Assembly: GCA_029948255.1 (NCBI GenBank)
Contig: JALIZF010001487.1
Span: 274,501 to 338,500 of the forward strand
Length of the DNA: 64,000 nt
Origin: Telmatactis stephensoni
Lineage: Eukaryota > Cnidaria > Anthozoa > Actiniaria > Isophelliidae
Direction of reading: 5' to 3'
Below, one piece after another: positions 1 to 10,500 of this stretch. The translations under genes were made by a program, and so were the position numbers. The notes under the pieces are model-generated. The model made no database searches. It was not told the origin of the DNA and was given only the letters and a program-made list of their open reading frames with translations. Every line of letters starts with the position of its first letter. Position 1 is the stretch's first letter.

Positions 1-138
1 TGCCTTTGCATTGAAGCAAGATGAACGGTGAGCGTGCAATAATAGATACCTATTTTAACACCTAGGACAATGATTCACAGGTCTCTATCATTGCAATCAT
101 TGCAAGTTCATTGTTCATCTTGCTTGGATGCAAAGGCA
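1..138. repeat. Short hairpin (MITE-like) repeat in FBXO31-like intron
   Basis: The first 26 bases and bases 113-138 are reverse complements apart from one or two positions (arm begins TGCCTTTGCAT). The middle is unrelated. This is the form of a small non-autonomous transposon. Its left end is cut by the window, so no target duplication can be checked. It lies upstream of the first visible FBXO31-like exon. Confidence 0.6.
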
Positions 139-454
139 TCGCTACCTTTCAAGATGGCACAGGAAACTGTGAAGGGGACTGTTTCCAGATTTTAGTAACT
201 ACAACTTTACCCAGCGCAATTAACGCTGCACACAGAATTGCAGAATGGTTTTCTGCAGAGCTGCATATATTACATGTCTAATGGCCTAAATTAAGTGCAT
301 GTTGCTGTCAATGAGTAAAATTTCAATTGGCATAACCACTCAGCAGGTCAATTGTAAGAGCCCTGGATACACAGTCACAACATTCACGGTTTATCTGCAT
401 CTTTGACATCATTTTTACTCAGCTCTAATTTCATCTTCATTTAATTTATTATAG

Positions 455-3400
455 GTCTTAGAAGAATCCCAGAGACAAATAGAACAATTTTCATTTTTCT
501 GTGATCATCCAGTCAAAACAGAAGCACAAACCAGTGTAAGTTGGTTACATATGTATATCTTCTGTAATTGTAAGAAATGTTTAAAATTATAGGCTGATCT
601 TCAGTTTTTCAAGAGCATTGCTAAGAAGACATTACTGTTAAATGCACCCCTCTACTATACTTTGCCCACCGCCCTTCCAAAAGAGTCTAGCTTGGCCTTG
701 CAAACCTAACTGTGTATCTCTGCAGGAATTTTTTAAAGAGTTGGTAGAATTTTTTTTTTTGAGAAGTGAGGATTAGGGTGGGGTTAGGGTTAGGGTAAGG
801 ATACCTGCAGAAATTCTTCTGTTGACATTTTACCATTTATCTTGTGCATACTATAGGAGGAAGAAAGTATTAATTCGTGTCGACACGAAGTACAGCAGTG
901 GATAAAAGAAGAGTTCAATGATGAAAACTTCCTACTGACAAATCCTCACCTGGTTTATGGAGTGTTGAAAAAATATGCTATTATCAGAGAAGCTTTAGAG
1001 TAAGGGAGATGTGAAGTGAGCAAATTTAAGTGAGCAGTCATTCCCACCACAAGGTCTGGACACACTATGCAACTGTTTAGGAAACTTTTTCTGTATACCA
1101 TTGCATGGAGCAATTATTAAGAATGGACACGTGCAACTGTGTTGTACACAATGTTGCAGAAAAAGTTGTCAGTATCTTGTGTTATTAGGCCTTTATAAAC
1201 TCCTTGCTATCATGGACAACCATATTAGAAATTATGGACTGTACCTACATTCTACACATCCAACCAATAAAAGTTGCAACTTATAATAAATCAACAAAAA
1301 CTCTTACTGACCTTACTATTATGGAATATTATTAGAGCCTGGGATTATCTGTTGTAATTACATACAGTAGAGCTGAATGTATAAAAAAGTGTTTATACAA
1401 TGTACCTAGCTAGCAGGTGGGATCCAAACTTTTTTGCAACAGTTTATGAAAACTGGTCATACTTTCAGATTTTACTGTCAATGCTACACACATAGTGATG
1501 TGGAGGATGGGTGGGGTAGGGAGTTGCTGTTTCATGTTGAGTTCGGAAACTGGTCAACTTTTGGTCTGGATCTGCCCCTGCCTAGGACAAAGTGTACCTT
1601 TGAGGCCTGTTACTAACTAAAGGTGGTTTTAAGGGTCAAGCCATCCCCCTCCCCCAACTTCCTCCTCTTCACTAAATATAAGTGTATTCTGAAATTAAAA
1701 AAATTACTGAATTGGCAAATGTTGAGAGGAAAATGAAACCCAAGGTCCTGGTAACAGCCATGCCATTCTTATATAAAATATCTGTCAATGAAATATAATT
1801 TGAATAATATATATATATTTCTTGTAGAAACCCCCTGACTTTTAGCAGAGTTACACTGCTGCCTTTGAACATGTATGATGGATGTGTTATTAACCCTGGT
1901 ATATACAAGGTAAGTGCTATGTCATATTGCAGGCCTGTCGCTGCCAGCATGACCTCAGGACCTGGGGTTGGTTTTCTGCAATTTCAGCCTTTGCATTTAT
2001 TGAAGTGGGTCTGAAAACAATATAGAGGTCCTCTGGTTTTCCTCCCTCCATAAAAACAAACTTGTCAGCTGAGAGTTGTGCACATGGAACATCAGAATGT
2101 ACTGGTAGTGTGTGTCAAACTATTGTGTTCCCAATTACTTAGAAGCATTAGCGAGGGTTGTCCAATACACACGACCTGACACGGATGGACAAAATCTTTT
2201 GACGATCGGACACACCGGAAGTCATGTCGTTAATCAAAAATTGGAAAAAACAGACCACCCCCCACATAAATATATATGTTGAACTATTCTTATGCCTCCC
2301 CTCCCCAAGACTGTATTAGTTGGTTTGATAAAATTTGTCAGTTTCAACCTCCCCTCCCTAAGCAAAGATTGTCTTGATGTGCTAATATAGTAGTATATAT
2401 TTAGCTTCCGGTTAAATTTTTTTGGCAATACAGTCTACAAATGGCAACAGTCGGTGACGGATCGTCACGGTCGGACAACATTTCCAGGGTCAATGAAATC
2501 AGAAAGTAAGGAAATTTTCTAAGTGTCGCAAAACTAATTAGCATATTTTTTTTCATTCGCACAATTGGGCGAATGGAGGCACTAATGAGATGCAAATGAA
2601 TTCCTCGGCACTTAGAAAATTTTCGAAGAATCGTCAAGAAAGGGACCTCAGAAATGTTGTCCGATGGTGACGGTCCGTCAAATAATGAGATGCAAATGAA
2701 TTCTTCGACACTTAGAAAATTTTCGAGGATTTGTCAAGGAAGGAGCCTCAGAAATGTTGTCCGATGGTGACGGTCCGTCAAATAATGAGATGCAAATGAA
2801 TTCCTTGGCACTTAGAAAATTTTCGAGGATTCGTCAAGGAAGGGACCTCCGAAATGTTGTCCGATGGTGACGGTCCGTCAAATAATGAGATGCAAATGAA
2901 TTCTTCGACACTTAGAAAATTTTCGAAGAATCGTCAAGGAAGGGACCTCAGAAATGTTGTCCGATGGTGACGGTCCGTCAAATAATGAGATGCAAATGAA
3001 TTCTTCGACACTTAGAAAATTTTCGAAGAATCGTCAAGGAAGGGACCTCCGAAATGTTGTCCGATGGTGACGGTCCGTCAAATAATGAGATGCAAATGAA
3101 TTCTTCGACACTTAGAAAATTTTCGAGGATTCGTCAAGGAAGGAGCCTCAGAAATGTTGTCCGATCGTGACGGTCCGTCAAATAATGAGATGCAAATGAA
3201 TTCCTTGGCACTTAGAAAATTTTCGAGGATTCGTCAAGGAAGGAGCCTCAGAAATGTTGTCCGATGGTGACGGTCCGTCAAATAATGAGATGCAAATGAA
3301 TTCCTTGGCACTTAGAAAATTTTCGAGGATTCGTCAAGGAAGGAGCCTCAGAAATGTTGTCCGATGGTGACGGTCCGTCAAATAATGAGATGCAAATGAA

Positions 3401-6400
3401 TTCCTTGGCACTTAGAAAATTTTCGAGGATTCGTCAAGGAAGGAGCCTCAGAAATGTTGTCCGATGGTGACGGTCCGTCAAATAATGAGATGCAAATGAA
3501 TTCCTTGGCACTTAGAAAATTTTCGAGGATTCGTCAAGGAAGGGACCTCCGAAATGTTGTCCGATGGTGACGGTCCGTCAAATAATGAGATGCAAATGAA
3601 TTCTTCGACACTTAGAAAATTTTCGAAGAATCGTCAAGGAAGGGACCTCCGAAATGTTGTCCGATGGTGACGGTCCGTCAAATAATGAGATGCAAATGAA
3701 TTCGTAGGATTTCAGGCTGTTGACGATCTACTAAAGAGTAACCGCTGACCAGTTAGTCACGTGAGTATAGCAAGTTCAGGTCTCAAACTGGTTTGAAATA
3801 TGGCGTCCTCTCTCGTATCGTCACGTTTGTATTTTGTTTTGAAATAACATGGAGACAAGTTTTTGGTTATGTCTGATTTGATATCAGCTGTTAAAAATTA
3901 TGTTTATAAGGTGGAAAGTGATGTTTTGGAATTGTTTTCTGAAATAAATGGCCACTTTGACTCATGTTTTTGCCGTGGCGCCATGTTTAAATACAAGCCC
4001 AACACAAACCCAGGAGCCGGTAATAACGCTATCCAACGGATAAGTCCATATCCAGCGGATAAAATCTATCTATACAATGGATAACTTAGTCTGGCGGATA
4101 ACTTAATCCAGGCTTTGTACAACCGATTCCAGATAAAATTAACAAACACAGCAAGTTTGATTTCCTTTATGTTTAACTGAGGAGTTTCAGTAAACTATTC
4201 TAATGAGCCAAACCGTGCATAATCGATGCATAAGCTTGTACATATTATTTGAGCACGCTTTAAGTTCTATCCTGAAAACTTAGCAGTTGTAGGAGAGATT
4301 GAAGGTATATTTTGCTGATACATTGATTTTTAAAAAGGTTTCCGTGTTATCCGAGAATTTGAAATGCCGACACTTGAATGGGATGAGGATACAGTATTAA
4401 TCTTTTTATCTTTTACCTTTGAGTGAGCGTGTGAAGAAGGTGCCCTAGTGTTTATGTAAAACCTTTAAGAGGGTTTTTTTTCAAGTTCAAGATGTGATTG
4501 ACAAAAACTCCTGAGTTGAAACATAGCTGTTGTACAGAAAGTTTAAGTCGTTTGTAAGTAGTTTTGGCTGATGAAAATTGAATGAAAGCCTGTAAATCCA
4601 AACCAAAAATTTGGATGGTTTAATTTGTGTTCTTTAACACAGAAGTATGTGAGCAACTATTTTCATGGTTGTCAAAGTTTGCACATATTACCAAACACAT
4701 AGCCTGCAGGCTACCAAACACATGAACAGATGGCGTTTTCTATTTTTAATGTTATATGTTCTAGATGGGCATAATGATGATGTAATAATTTCAAAATAAA
4801 TAAAATATATTTTGTATTTAATTTAAATATTCTGTGTAAATATATTCTTTATTTGTAATTGCATGTAATAATAAAAAATGTTGTTCTTTTTAATATGATT
4901 TGATTGACTAAGGCTGTGATAGTGATATTTTGAATTTCTAATGGAAACCTTATGTGGTAAGCGTATAGGTGGGTTTTAAAACAAAAGTGATACTTGAATA
5001 GGTATTATTAACTATTTTGAAGTATGGAGCTCTGAGTGTTTAATAATTAAAAGTGATTTGGCTAGTGGCGAGCGATAGGAGTTTTGAACTAATTTGGTGA
5101 GCGATCGATAAATGGAGCGATCGATACTTGAATCGTAGTTCTTTGAAAACGGCGTATAACATATTATAACTATTTTTGCTAGGAGTTTAGTAGTAATTTG
5201 GCGAGCGATAGGAGTTTTGAAGTAATTTGGCGAGCGATAAATAGAGCGAGCGATACTGGAATCGTAGTTCTTTGAAAACGACATATAACAGAACTATTTT
5301 TGCTAGGAGTTTTGAAGTAATTTGGCGAGCGATAGGAGTTTAGAAGTAATTTGGCGAGCGATAAATGGAGTGAGCGATACTTGAATCGTAGTTCTTTGAA
5401 AACGGCGTATAACATATTAGAACTATTCAAAAGGCAAAAGAATTATGCTTCTATCTGATTTTCTCGCTTGTTATTGCTTGTTAATGAAACGCGATCATTC
5501 AGGTTGTGAACTTTCTAAGAAGATTTTTTGAAAACGGCGAAACAAACATTAATTGAGGTTTCTGAACTGGTTGTCAACTTTCACATCAGAGTGTTTTGAT
5601 AACGGCGCAACACACCAATGTTATAAACACAATGTATTTTAAAATTATATTATCGCTTGTTATTATTGGTTGTGAACTTTCTAAGAAGTGTGTTTTGATA
5701 ACGGCGAAACACACATTGAAATTACTGAATTCGCTGTATGAATTCTCTCGCTTGTTATTACTTGTTACTAAATTGAACGCGATCTAAGAAGAGGATTTTT
5801 TTTTGAAAAGGGCGAAACAAACTTTGGGGTTTGTAAACTGCTTGTGAACTTTGTTAGAAGAGTGTTTTGATAACGGCGAAACACACACTGAGGTTAATGA
5901 ACACGCTGTATTAATTCTGTCGCTTGTTATTACTTAAACGCGATCATTCTGGATGTGAACTTTCTAAGAAGATTTTTTGAAAACGACGAAACAAGCATCG
6001 AGGTCACTGAATGTGGATCCCTGAATGTTTAATACGGTTTAACGAATACATTTGCATCTCATTATTTGACGGGCCGTCACGATCTGACAACATTCCGAGG
6101 TCTCTTCCCTGATCGAAAATTTTTCTAAGTGTCTAGGAATTCATTTGCATCTCATTTGAAGGATCGTCACGCTTTTTCGCGTGACGACGTCAAAACCGGA
6201 AGCTACAGTGAGACTACGGAAAAGGCATCAAAACAAAAATTGCTTAGGGAGGGGAGGTTGAATCCGATAGCTTTTGGCAAGCCAACACATACAGTCTTAG
6301 GGAGGGGAGGCATAAGCATAGTTCTACAAATATATTTATTGGGGGGGGTAGGCTGTTTGTTTGTAATTTATGATTAACAACATGACTTCCGGTGTGTCAG

Positions 6401-9400
6401 ATCGTCAAAGGATTTTGTCCGTCCGTGTCAGGTCGTGTGTATTGGACATGTGTGGCATTAGCAATAGAAGACATGAGATACTTTAAGGTGGCTCGACTGG
6501 GTTTTGTTTGAGGCGCACCTCCGCTGTTTGATCGCAAAATGCGTCGCGGCAAAAAACCTAATTTCAAAAAAAATTCCACAACAAGTCTAGAGATAGATTA
6601 AAGTTTCTTTTGACGTTTAAATCATTTTGATCGGAGTTTTCAATAATTTATAGTGGTGGCATGGCGATTTTTATAAACCTGATTTTTTGGAAAAACTAGA
6701 GTTTTGTACAAAACCACATTTATTGGTTCATAAAATCTGGATCAAGTTCTGCACTCTTCGTCAGCTTCAACGATTTCTATGGAAGCGTTTTTGAATAAAA
6801 CGCGCTTGAACTTTTACGCATCAAAAAAGTAAACAATTTCAAGCATTCAGTTTACTTGGCCGAAAACCTTACTTTTAGGTCTCGGAAAAAGCTTTTTTTG
6901 AGCTCATATCGTCGACACATTCAATAACTGTTCGTTTGGAAAAGTAGAACAAAATTGCGCCGCACGATTTTGAGAAATATGAATTTAGGTCAAGTTGATA
7001 GAGGTGCGCCTTTTCATCTTTTGTTTATCATTTCACTTATCTTTATAAAAAGCTAGAAAACTTAAGATTCGCTCGATATATTTTTTTCTAACTTCAGTAT
7101 CAGCATTTTCACCAAGTTGTTTCTTAATCTTACACATTTCATGGCCATTGAAGCATTGTAAGATATCCAAAATAAATTATAAAAACGTAAATTTTTAGGC
7201 CGCTTACTTCGCGTTGACGATGTTTTGGTGGTCAAGCATCTCCATTGTCCAGTTTTTTTCTGAACTTGTGAATTCCGATGTATGCCGCTCTTGTTTGCCT
7301 TTTGTAAACCTTCCAAGTGGCTACGACTATGATAATTTGAAACAGCAATTTCAATGGCTTGTATTAAAATAACAAAGGATGAGTGCAACAAGCGGAATCG
7401 GAATTCACAAGTTCAAATCAGGTTTATGAAAATCGCCATGCCACCACTATAGATTATTGAAAACTCCGATCAAAATGATTTAAACGTCAAAAGAAACTTT
7501 AATCTATCTCTAGACTTGTTGTGGAATTTTTTTTGAAATTAGGTTTTTTGCCGCGACGCATTTTGCGATCAAACAGCGGAGGTGTGCCTCAAACAAAACC
7601 CAGTCGAGCCACCTTAATAAACAGTTATTTATTCTATTTATTTCAATATTGTTTTGACTAGGGAACCTATAGTAGTCACGGTATTGAACTGATATTAGTT
7701 ACAGACTGCATATACAATGTACTGGGTACTAAAATAACTGTAAGTACGTTGAATTAAATTTTATTCTGCCATATATTTAAGCAATTAAGGATCTATGTAT
7801 ATAGGGCAATTAACTATTTTGGATACCCCCCACCCCTCATGCAACCCCCCCTCTCCCCACAGCTGAACTTGTGTTCAGTTACATCTTTGTATGAACAGGG
7901 TCATTTTAGTATTTTACTGCCACATACTAATGTCACCAAGCCACTCCCATTGTACCAGTACCCTCTCTATTTTAGGGGTGGACTATTAGAAAAGTGATGG
8001 TGGGGGGTTTGAGCTTGCAAGAATTTTTTTTGCCAGCTGTCCACGCACTACTACACCTTTCTTCACTTCAAAGTATTTTCTGTGTTTATGTCATGTTGTT
8101 CTTGCTTAGTTGTGAATTTTCTGTGTTAACTAGGGTGACCCTAATGTACCTGCTGGTGAAATGACATTTAACGTGGATCTCAGTAACAAGCTACATGAAG
8201 AGGAAATCAGAGAAGAGAATTCTGGTCATTGTAAATACCCCCTACGCATACCTCATGATTATCATTTCAGAGAAGTCGAGAACCCACCAGCTTATTATAC
8301 TGCAAGGTACGCCATTCGTGAAATGTTGCGTCACACTTTGATTGCGCGTTTGAATTTGTTGAGAAAATAAAGCAATACAAAAATAGAGCAGATTTCGTAA
8401 GAGTGTGAAACGGAACACGCCGTGTTGTGATCGTGTCAATGCCGTCTTTTCTAAGGAACAGTTTTCGTACGAGTGGGAAACCGACATTCGAAATTCCAGC
8501 CTTAACCGAGTGCCGTGCTGTGACCGCGTCGTTTTCCCAGTTCTACTGGATGAAAACTTCTCTAAAAACATTCGAAATTCCTGATATAATCGTGCTGTGC
8601 CATGGCCGTGGCATTTTTACAATTCTGAAATTCATGTGTCATATTTTGGGTGCGCGTTTGAATATCTCGAAAAAATAGAATGATTACGGCTAAAAAAATA
8701 AAAAAAGTATGGTTATTGAGCTCGTAGATGGCGCGTAGAAAAGATCATCTAGATCATGTTCTCTTTGTGTTTTCAACACCAAACTGTTATTTACCTTTAA
8801 ATGGTCTCAAGTTTTCGAAAATGGCCCTTAATTTTTGGAAATTTGGGGGCATTGACACCTCCTTGTTTTGGTCTATCCTAATCCCTGTAAGAGAATCATA
8901 TGACTTTGCTTTTCATTTGTATGACGAGAAGTTCTCGTCTGTTGTTAAGCATTCGGCGTTCAAACGCAATGATTTCTGTACATTTCCCGTTTTCGGCACT
9001 CATCTTTTTGTGTAAACAGCAACTCCAGACGGATAAAAAGCACGTTACGTGATTCTCTAGGCCGTTTTGGGGGTACTTGTAGCTCTGAGTATTAAAAGCC
9101 CCTCCCCACAGTTGCTTGAGTGACCACAAACAATGCTTTCTATAGAGGTGGAACTCAGGAACTCAACTCTGTCTTTTTTCGTCCCACTTTATTCATTTAA
9201 ACTTGCAAATCAGCATCTAATCTAAGGGCTAACAAGATAACCTCTAGTTTATTTAGCCCTTAGGCACACCTATCTATGTTTAATTATATGCAATCTCTAT
9301 GTAATCTTCTGAATTTAAAACTGTCCATTGTAAATATTTAGAAAAATCGTGTGTAAATAAACTGTATTGTACAGGAATACAGTTACTGTATTTTGCTCCA

Positions 9401-9661
9401 TCGCTGAACTGAAACCATTGTGTACGGGCACTGTTACGAATGGCAAGAAAGGTCCATTCACAAACACGCTAAAAGATTTACCTTAATTTATTGTCTAGGT
9501 TTAAAGGATATGGACAAATTGCTCGTCATGGTTTTTTAAATCCAGAAAAAAGTCCACTTGAACTGTACGTCATTAACAAAACTGAGTTTGGATTGATGTG
9601 GATCGACCTGCGATGTTTCTCCATGTTTGCTCGAACAACCGAAGAGTTTTTGCAGGGTTGA
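455..9661 (+). CDS. FBXO31: FBXO31-like F-box protein, 3' part (six exons, 5' end outside window)
   Basis: Coding exons: 455-535, 857-999, 1828-1909, 7662-7739, 8134-8306 and 9499-9661, stop TGA at 9659-9661. All junctions use GT-AG and keep frame, giving 239 residues of the C-terminal part. Seen in the sequence: the exon 3/4 junction reads NPGIYK then GTYSSHGIELIL, followed by GTKIT/GDPNVPAGEM, then a C-terminal block GYGQIARHGFLNPEKSP and FGLMWIDLRCFSMFARTTEEF. These match the order of conserved blocks in FBXO31 (PGLFKGTYGSHG, GDPNIPAGQ, the GTGLIAGHGF-type C-terminus). FBXO31 is the substrate receptor of an SCF ubiquitin ligase; its C-terminal domain binds substrates such as cyclin D1. The F-box itself would lie upstream and is not visible. 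A long acidic insert found in vertebrate FBXO31 is missing here: exon 8134-8306 joins directly to the last exon. The intron 1910-7661 holds two large transposons. The last exon was partly copied by a downstream duplication. Confidence 0.9.
773..802 (+). repeat. Short interstitial telomere-like repeat
   Basis: Inside the intron between exons 455-535 and 857-999 the sequence reads GATTAGGGTGGGGTTAGGG followed by a second TTAGGG and TAAGG. It is only about two perfect units plus degenerate ones, so it may be chance in a G-rich stretch. Confidence 0.35.
2585..3706. repeat. Minisatellite, exact 100-bp period, about 11 copies
   Basis: The word CCGATGGTGACGG starts at 2661, 2761, 2861, 2961, 3061, then every 100 bases to 3661 (one copy has CCGATCG). 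No indels occur between copies. Each unit carries ATGCAAAT, the canonical POU octamer, at 2590, 2690 and so on to 3690. Two unit types alternate: TTCTTCGACACTTAG with CGAAGAATCG, and TTCCTTGGCACTTAG with CGAGGATTCG. Confidence 0.95.
3863..4006 (+). other. Small open stretch inside the 4.3-kb element, no recognised product
   Basis: Directly after the minisatellite there is a short open frame (MSDLISAVKNYVYK...) of roughly 45 residues before a nested hairpin repeat begins at about 4007. I recognise no domain. It could be a fragment of cargo DNA or chance. An ATGGCG at about 3800 upstream is followed by stops. Confidence 0.2.
4007..4135. repeat. Nested hairpin repeat, GGATAA family, copy 1
   Basis: The segment begins AGGAGCCGGT and ends TTAATCCAGGCTTTGTACAACCG, with internal TATCC / GGATA inverted pairs. 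A relative lies at 54765-54862 (GGAGCCGGTTGTACGAAGCC ... TATCCAGGCT). Two copies with the same ends support a MITE family. Confidence 0.5.
5040..6020. repeat. Degenerate tandem repeats inside the 4.3-kb element
   Basis: The word GCGAGCGATAGGAG recurs at about 5068, 5201 and 5324, defining three copies of a 123-133-bp unit ending in TTCTTTGAAAACGGCGTATAAC. From about 5440 a second unit repeats, with GTTTTGATAACGGCGAAACA and CTCGCTTGTTATT words. Open frames here are by-products of the repeats. Confidence 0.75.
6487..7613. mobile_element. 1.13-kb TTAA-flanked inverted-repeat transposon
   Basis: Ends read GGTGGCTCGACTGGG and its exact reverse complement, and both are bordered outside by TTAA (6483-6486 and 7614-7617). 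The terminal inverted repeats are about 205 bp and almost identical (6487-6690 against about 7416-7613). TTAA duplications are typical of piggyBac and Kolobok elements; which of the two cannot be decided without a transposase, and none is present. It lies in the FBXO31-like intron 48 bp upstream of the exon at 7662. Confidence 0.85.
8383..8625. mobile_element. Degenerate MITE-A copy (CGGCACGG family) in FBXO31-like intron
   Basis: The stretch shows the family words GAGCAGATTTCGTAAGAGTG, GTGAAACGGAAC, CATTCGAAATTCC and GTGCCGTG, partly repeated, which suggests two overlapping or nested copies. See 53155-53312 for a clear member. Confidence 0.55.
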
Positions 9662-9904
9662 CCATACAACCTTCCACAAAATAGTTCTTGGTGTACACTG
9701 GTCGGTTAATGTTCTATAAATGGACTTTACGACATCTGGAATTCTTTCAGTACTTTACTTAAGGCGCGGAAATACCGGCAACAAAATCATGCAACATTTC
9801 GCGCAACATTGTTGCGTTGCAAGTTTCAGAGCAAATGTTGCTTGTATTACACCTCGTGCGCAACAAATTTTCCTTGTTGCACAAAGTAGTAGTATCTCGG
9901 AAGT

Positions 9905-10095
9905 CGGCTATTACAGAGCAGTCTTCGCGTTATGATCGTGCAAACGACACGGTCATGGCAGGAATTTCGAATACGTTCCATAGAACAGATTTTACATAAG
10001 TGTGAAACGGATCGCACCGTTTGGTGACCGAGTCAGTGCCGACATTTGACATTCCTGCCGTACCGTGACCATACCGTTTTCACAGTCCTATCAAA
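9905..10095. mobile_element. MITE-A copy, unit 1
   Basis: Shows the family order: TATTACAGAGCAGTCTTCG, GGCAGGAATTTCGAATACG, GTGTGAAACGGATCGCACCG, then TGACATTCCTGCCGTACCG and CCGTTTTCACAGTC. The paralogous copy is 20565-20740, so this insertion predates the duplication. Confidence 0.65.
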
Positions 10096-10119
10096 TCTAC
10101 TCTAAGGGACATAATTATA

Positions 10120-10195
10120 CGAACCGGGCTGACTTCTTTTGCTTTATGGTCCCAAGGGAAAAGAAAACAAAAGAAGTCAGGCCGCTTAACCTGAC
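10120..10195. repeat. Hairpin with ACTTCTTTTG / CAAAAGAAGT arms, unit 1
   Basis: GGGCTGACTTCTTTTGCTTT pairs with AAAACAAAAGAAGTCAGGCC around a loop containing TCCCAAGGGA. The same hairpin is in unit 2 (20770-20825), and a relative with ACTCTTTTGTT arms is at 36013-36093. Confidence 0.6.
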
Positions 10196-10204
10196 CTCGG
10201 AGAA

Positions 10205-10500
10205 CCAGGGCAGGAAAAAGGGGAAAAGGACGTCCTTTTTCCTTTTTCCTTTTTCCTTTCCCCTCCGCTCCCTTGCCCCCTCCCTGGCGCCCTGGGTCTC
10301 CGAGGACGTTTTTAAGCAAGACCATGCAGCTAAGGTGTCCAGTCCTAAGTTCCTCTGGTAAGCACCCTCGGGGCCCAGGACGTCTCGGACATTCATAGTA
10401 AATAAGAGGGCGTCCTTTCTTCGCTTTCTCCCTCCTGTTCCCTCCTCTCCCTCTACCTCTCGCTTCCCTGACGCCGTGGGTGCCCGGTCCGAGAATGTCT
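10205..10500. repeat. Pyrimidine-rich low-complexity DNA, unit 1 only
   Basis: A run of CTTTTTC units is followed by C/T-rich sequence twice (about 10230-10290 and 10410-10470). It has no counterpart in unit 2. Frames open on both strands here come from composition. The rest of 10500-11960 is unique AT-rich DNA shared with 22867-24390 in which I see no exon. Confidence 0.6.

Larger units (their letters stand above)
2153..6454. mobile_element. 4.3-kb non-autonomous DNA transposon with 8-bp TSD (hAT-like)
   Basis: The arms are inverted repeats of about 250 bp. Left 2158-2400 and right 6225-6449 share CCAATACACACGACCTGACA, the ACCGGAAGTCATG block and two GGGGAGG / CCTCCCC blocks. The 8-bp word GCATTAGC sits directly outside both ends (2145-2152 and 6455-6462), as expected of a target-site duplication. 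An 8-bp TSD with an end close to CAGGGTTG suggests hAT, but the right end differs, so the superfamily is inference. Inside are an 11-copy 100-bp minisatellite, inverted partial copies of its unit near both arms (about 2435-2560 and 6045-6185), a small nested hairpin repeat, and two further tandem regions. No transposase is seen. Confidence 0.8.

Noticed and set aside
2585..3706. CRISPR array
   Set aside because: The 100-bp unit repeats as a whole without unique spacers, and the genome is eukaryotic with introns.
10205..10500. Coding exon suggested by three overlapping frames
   Set aside because: Frames come from low-complexity CTTTTTC and CCCTCC sequence, and the segment is absent from the paralogous unit.
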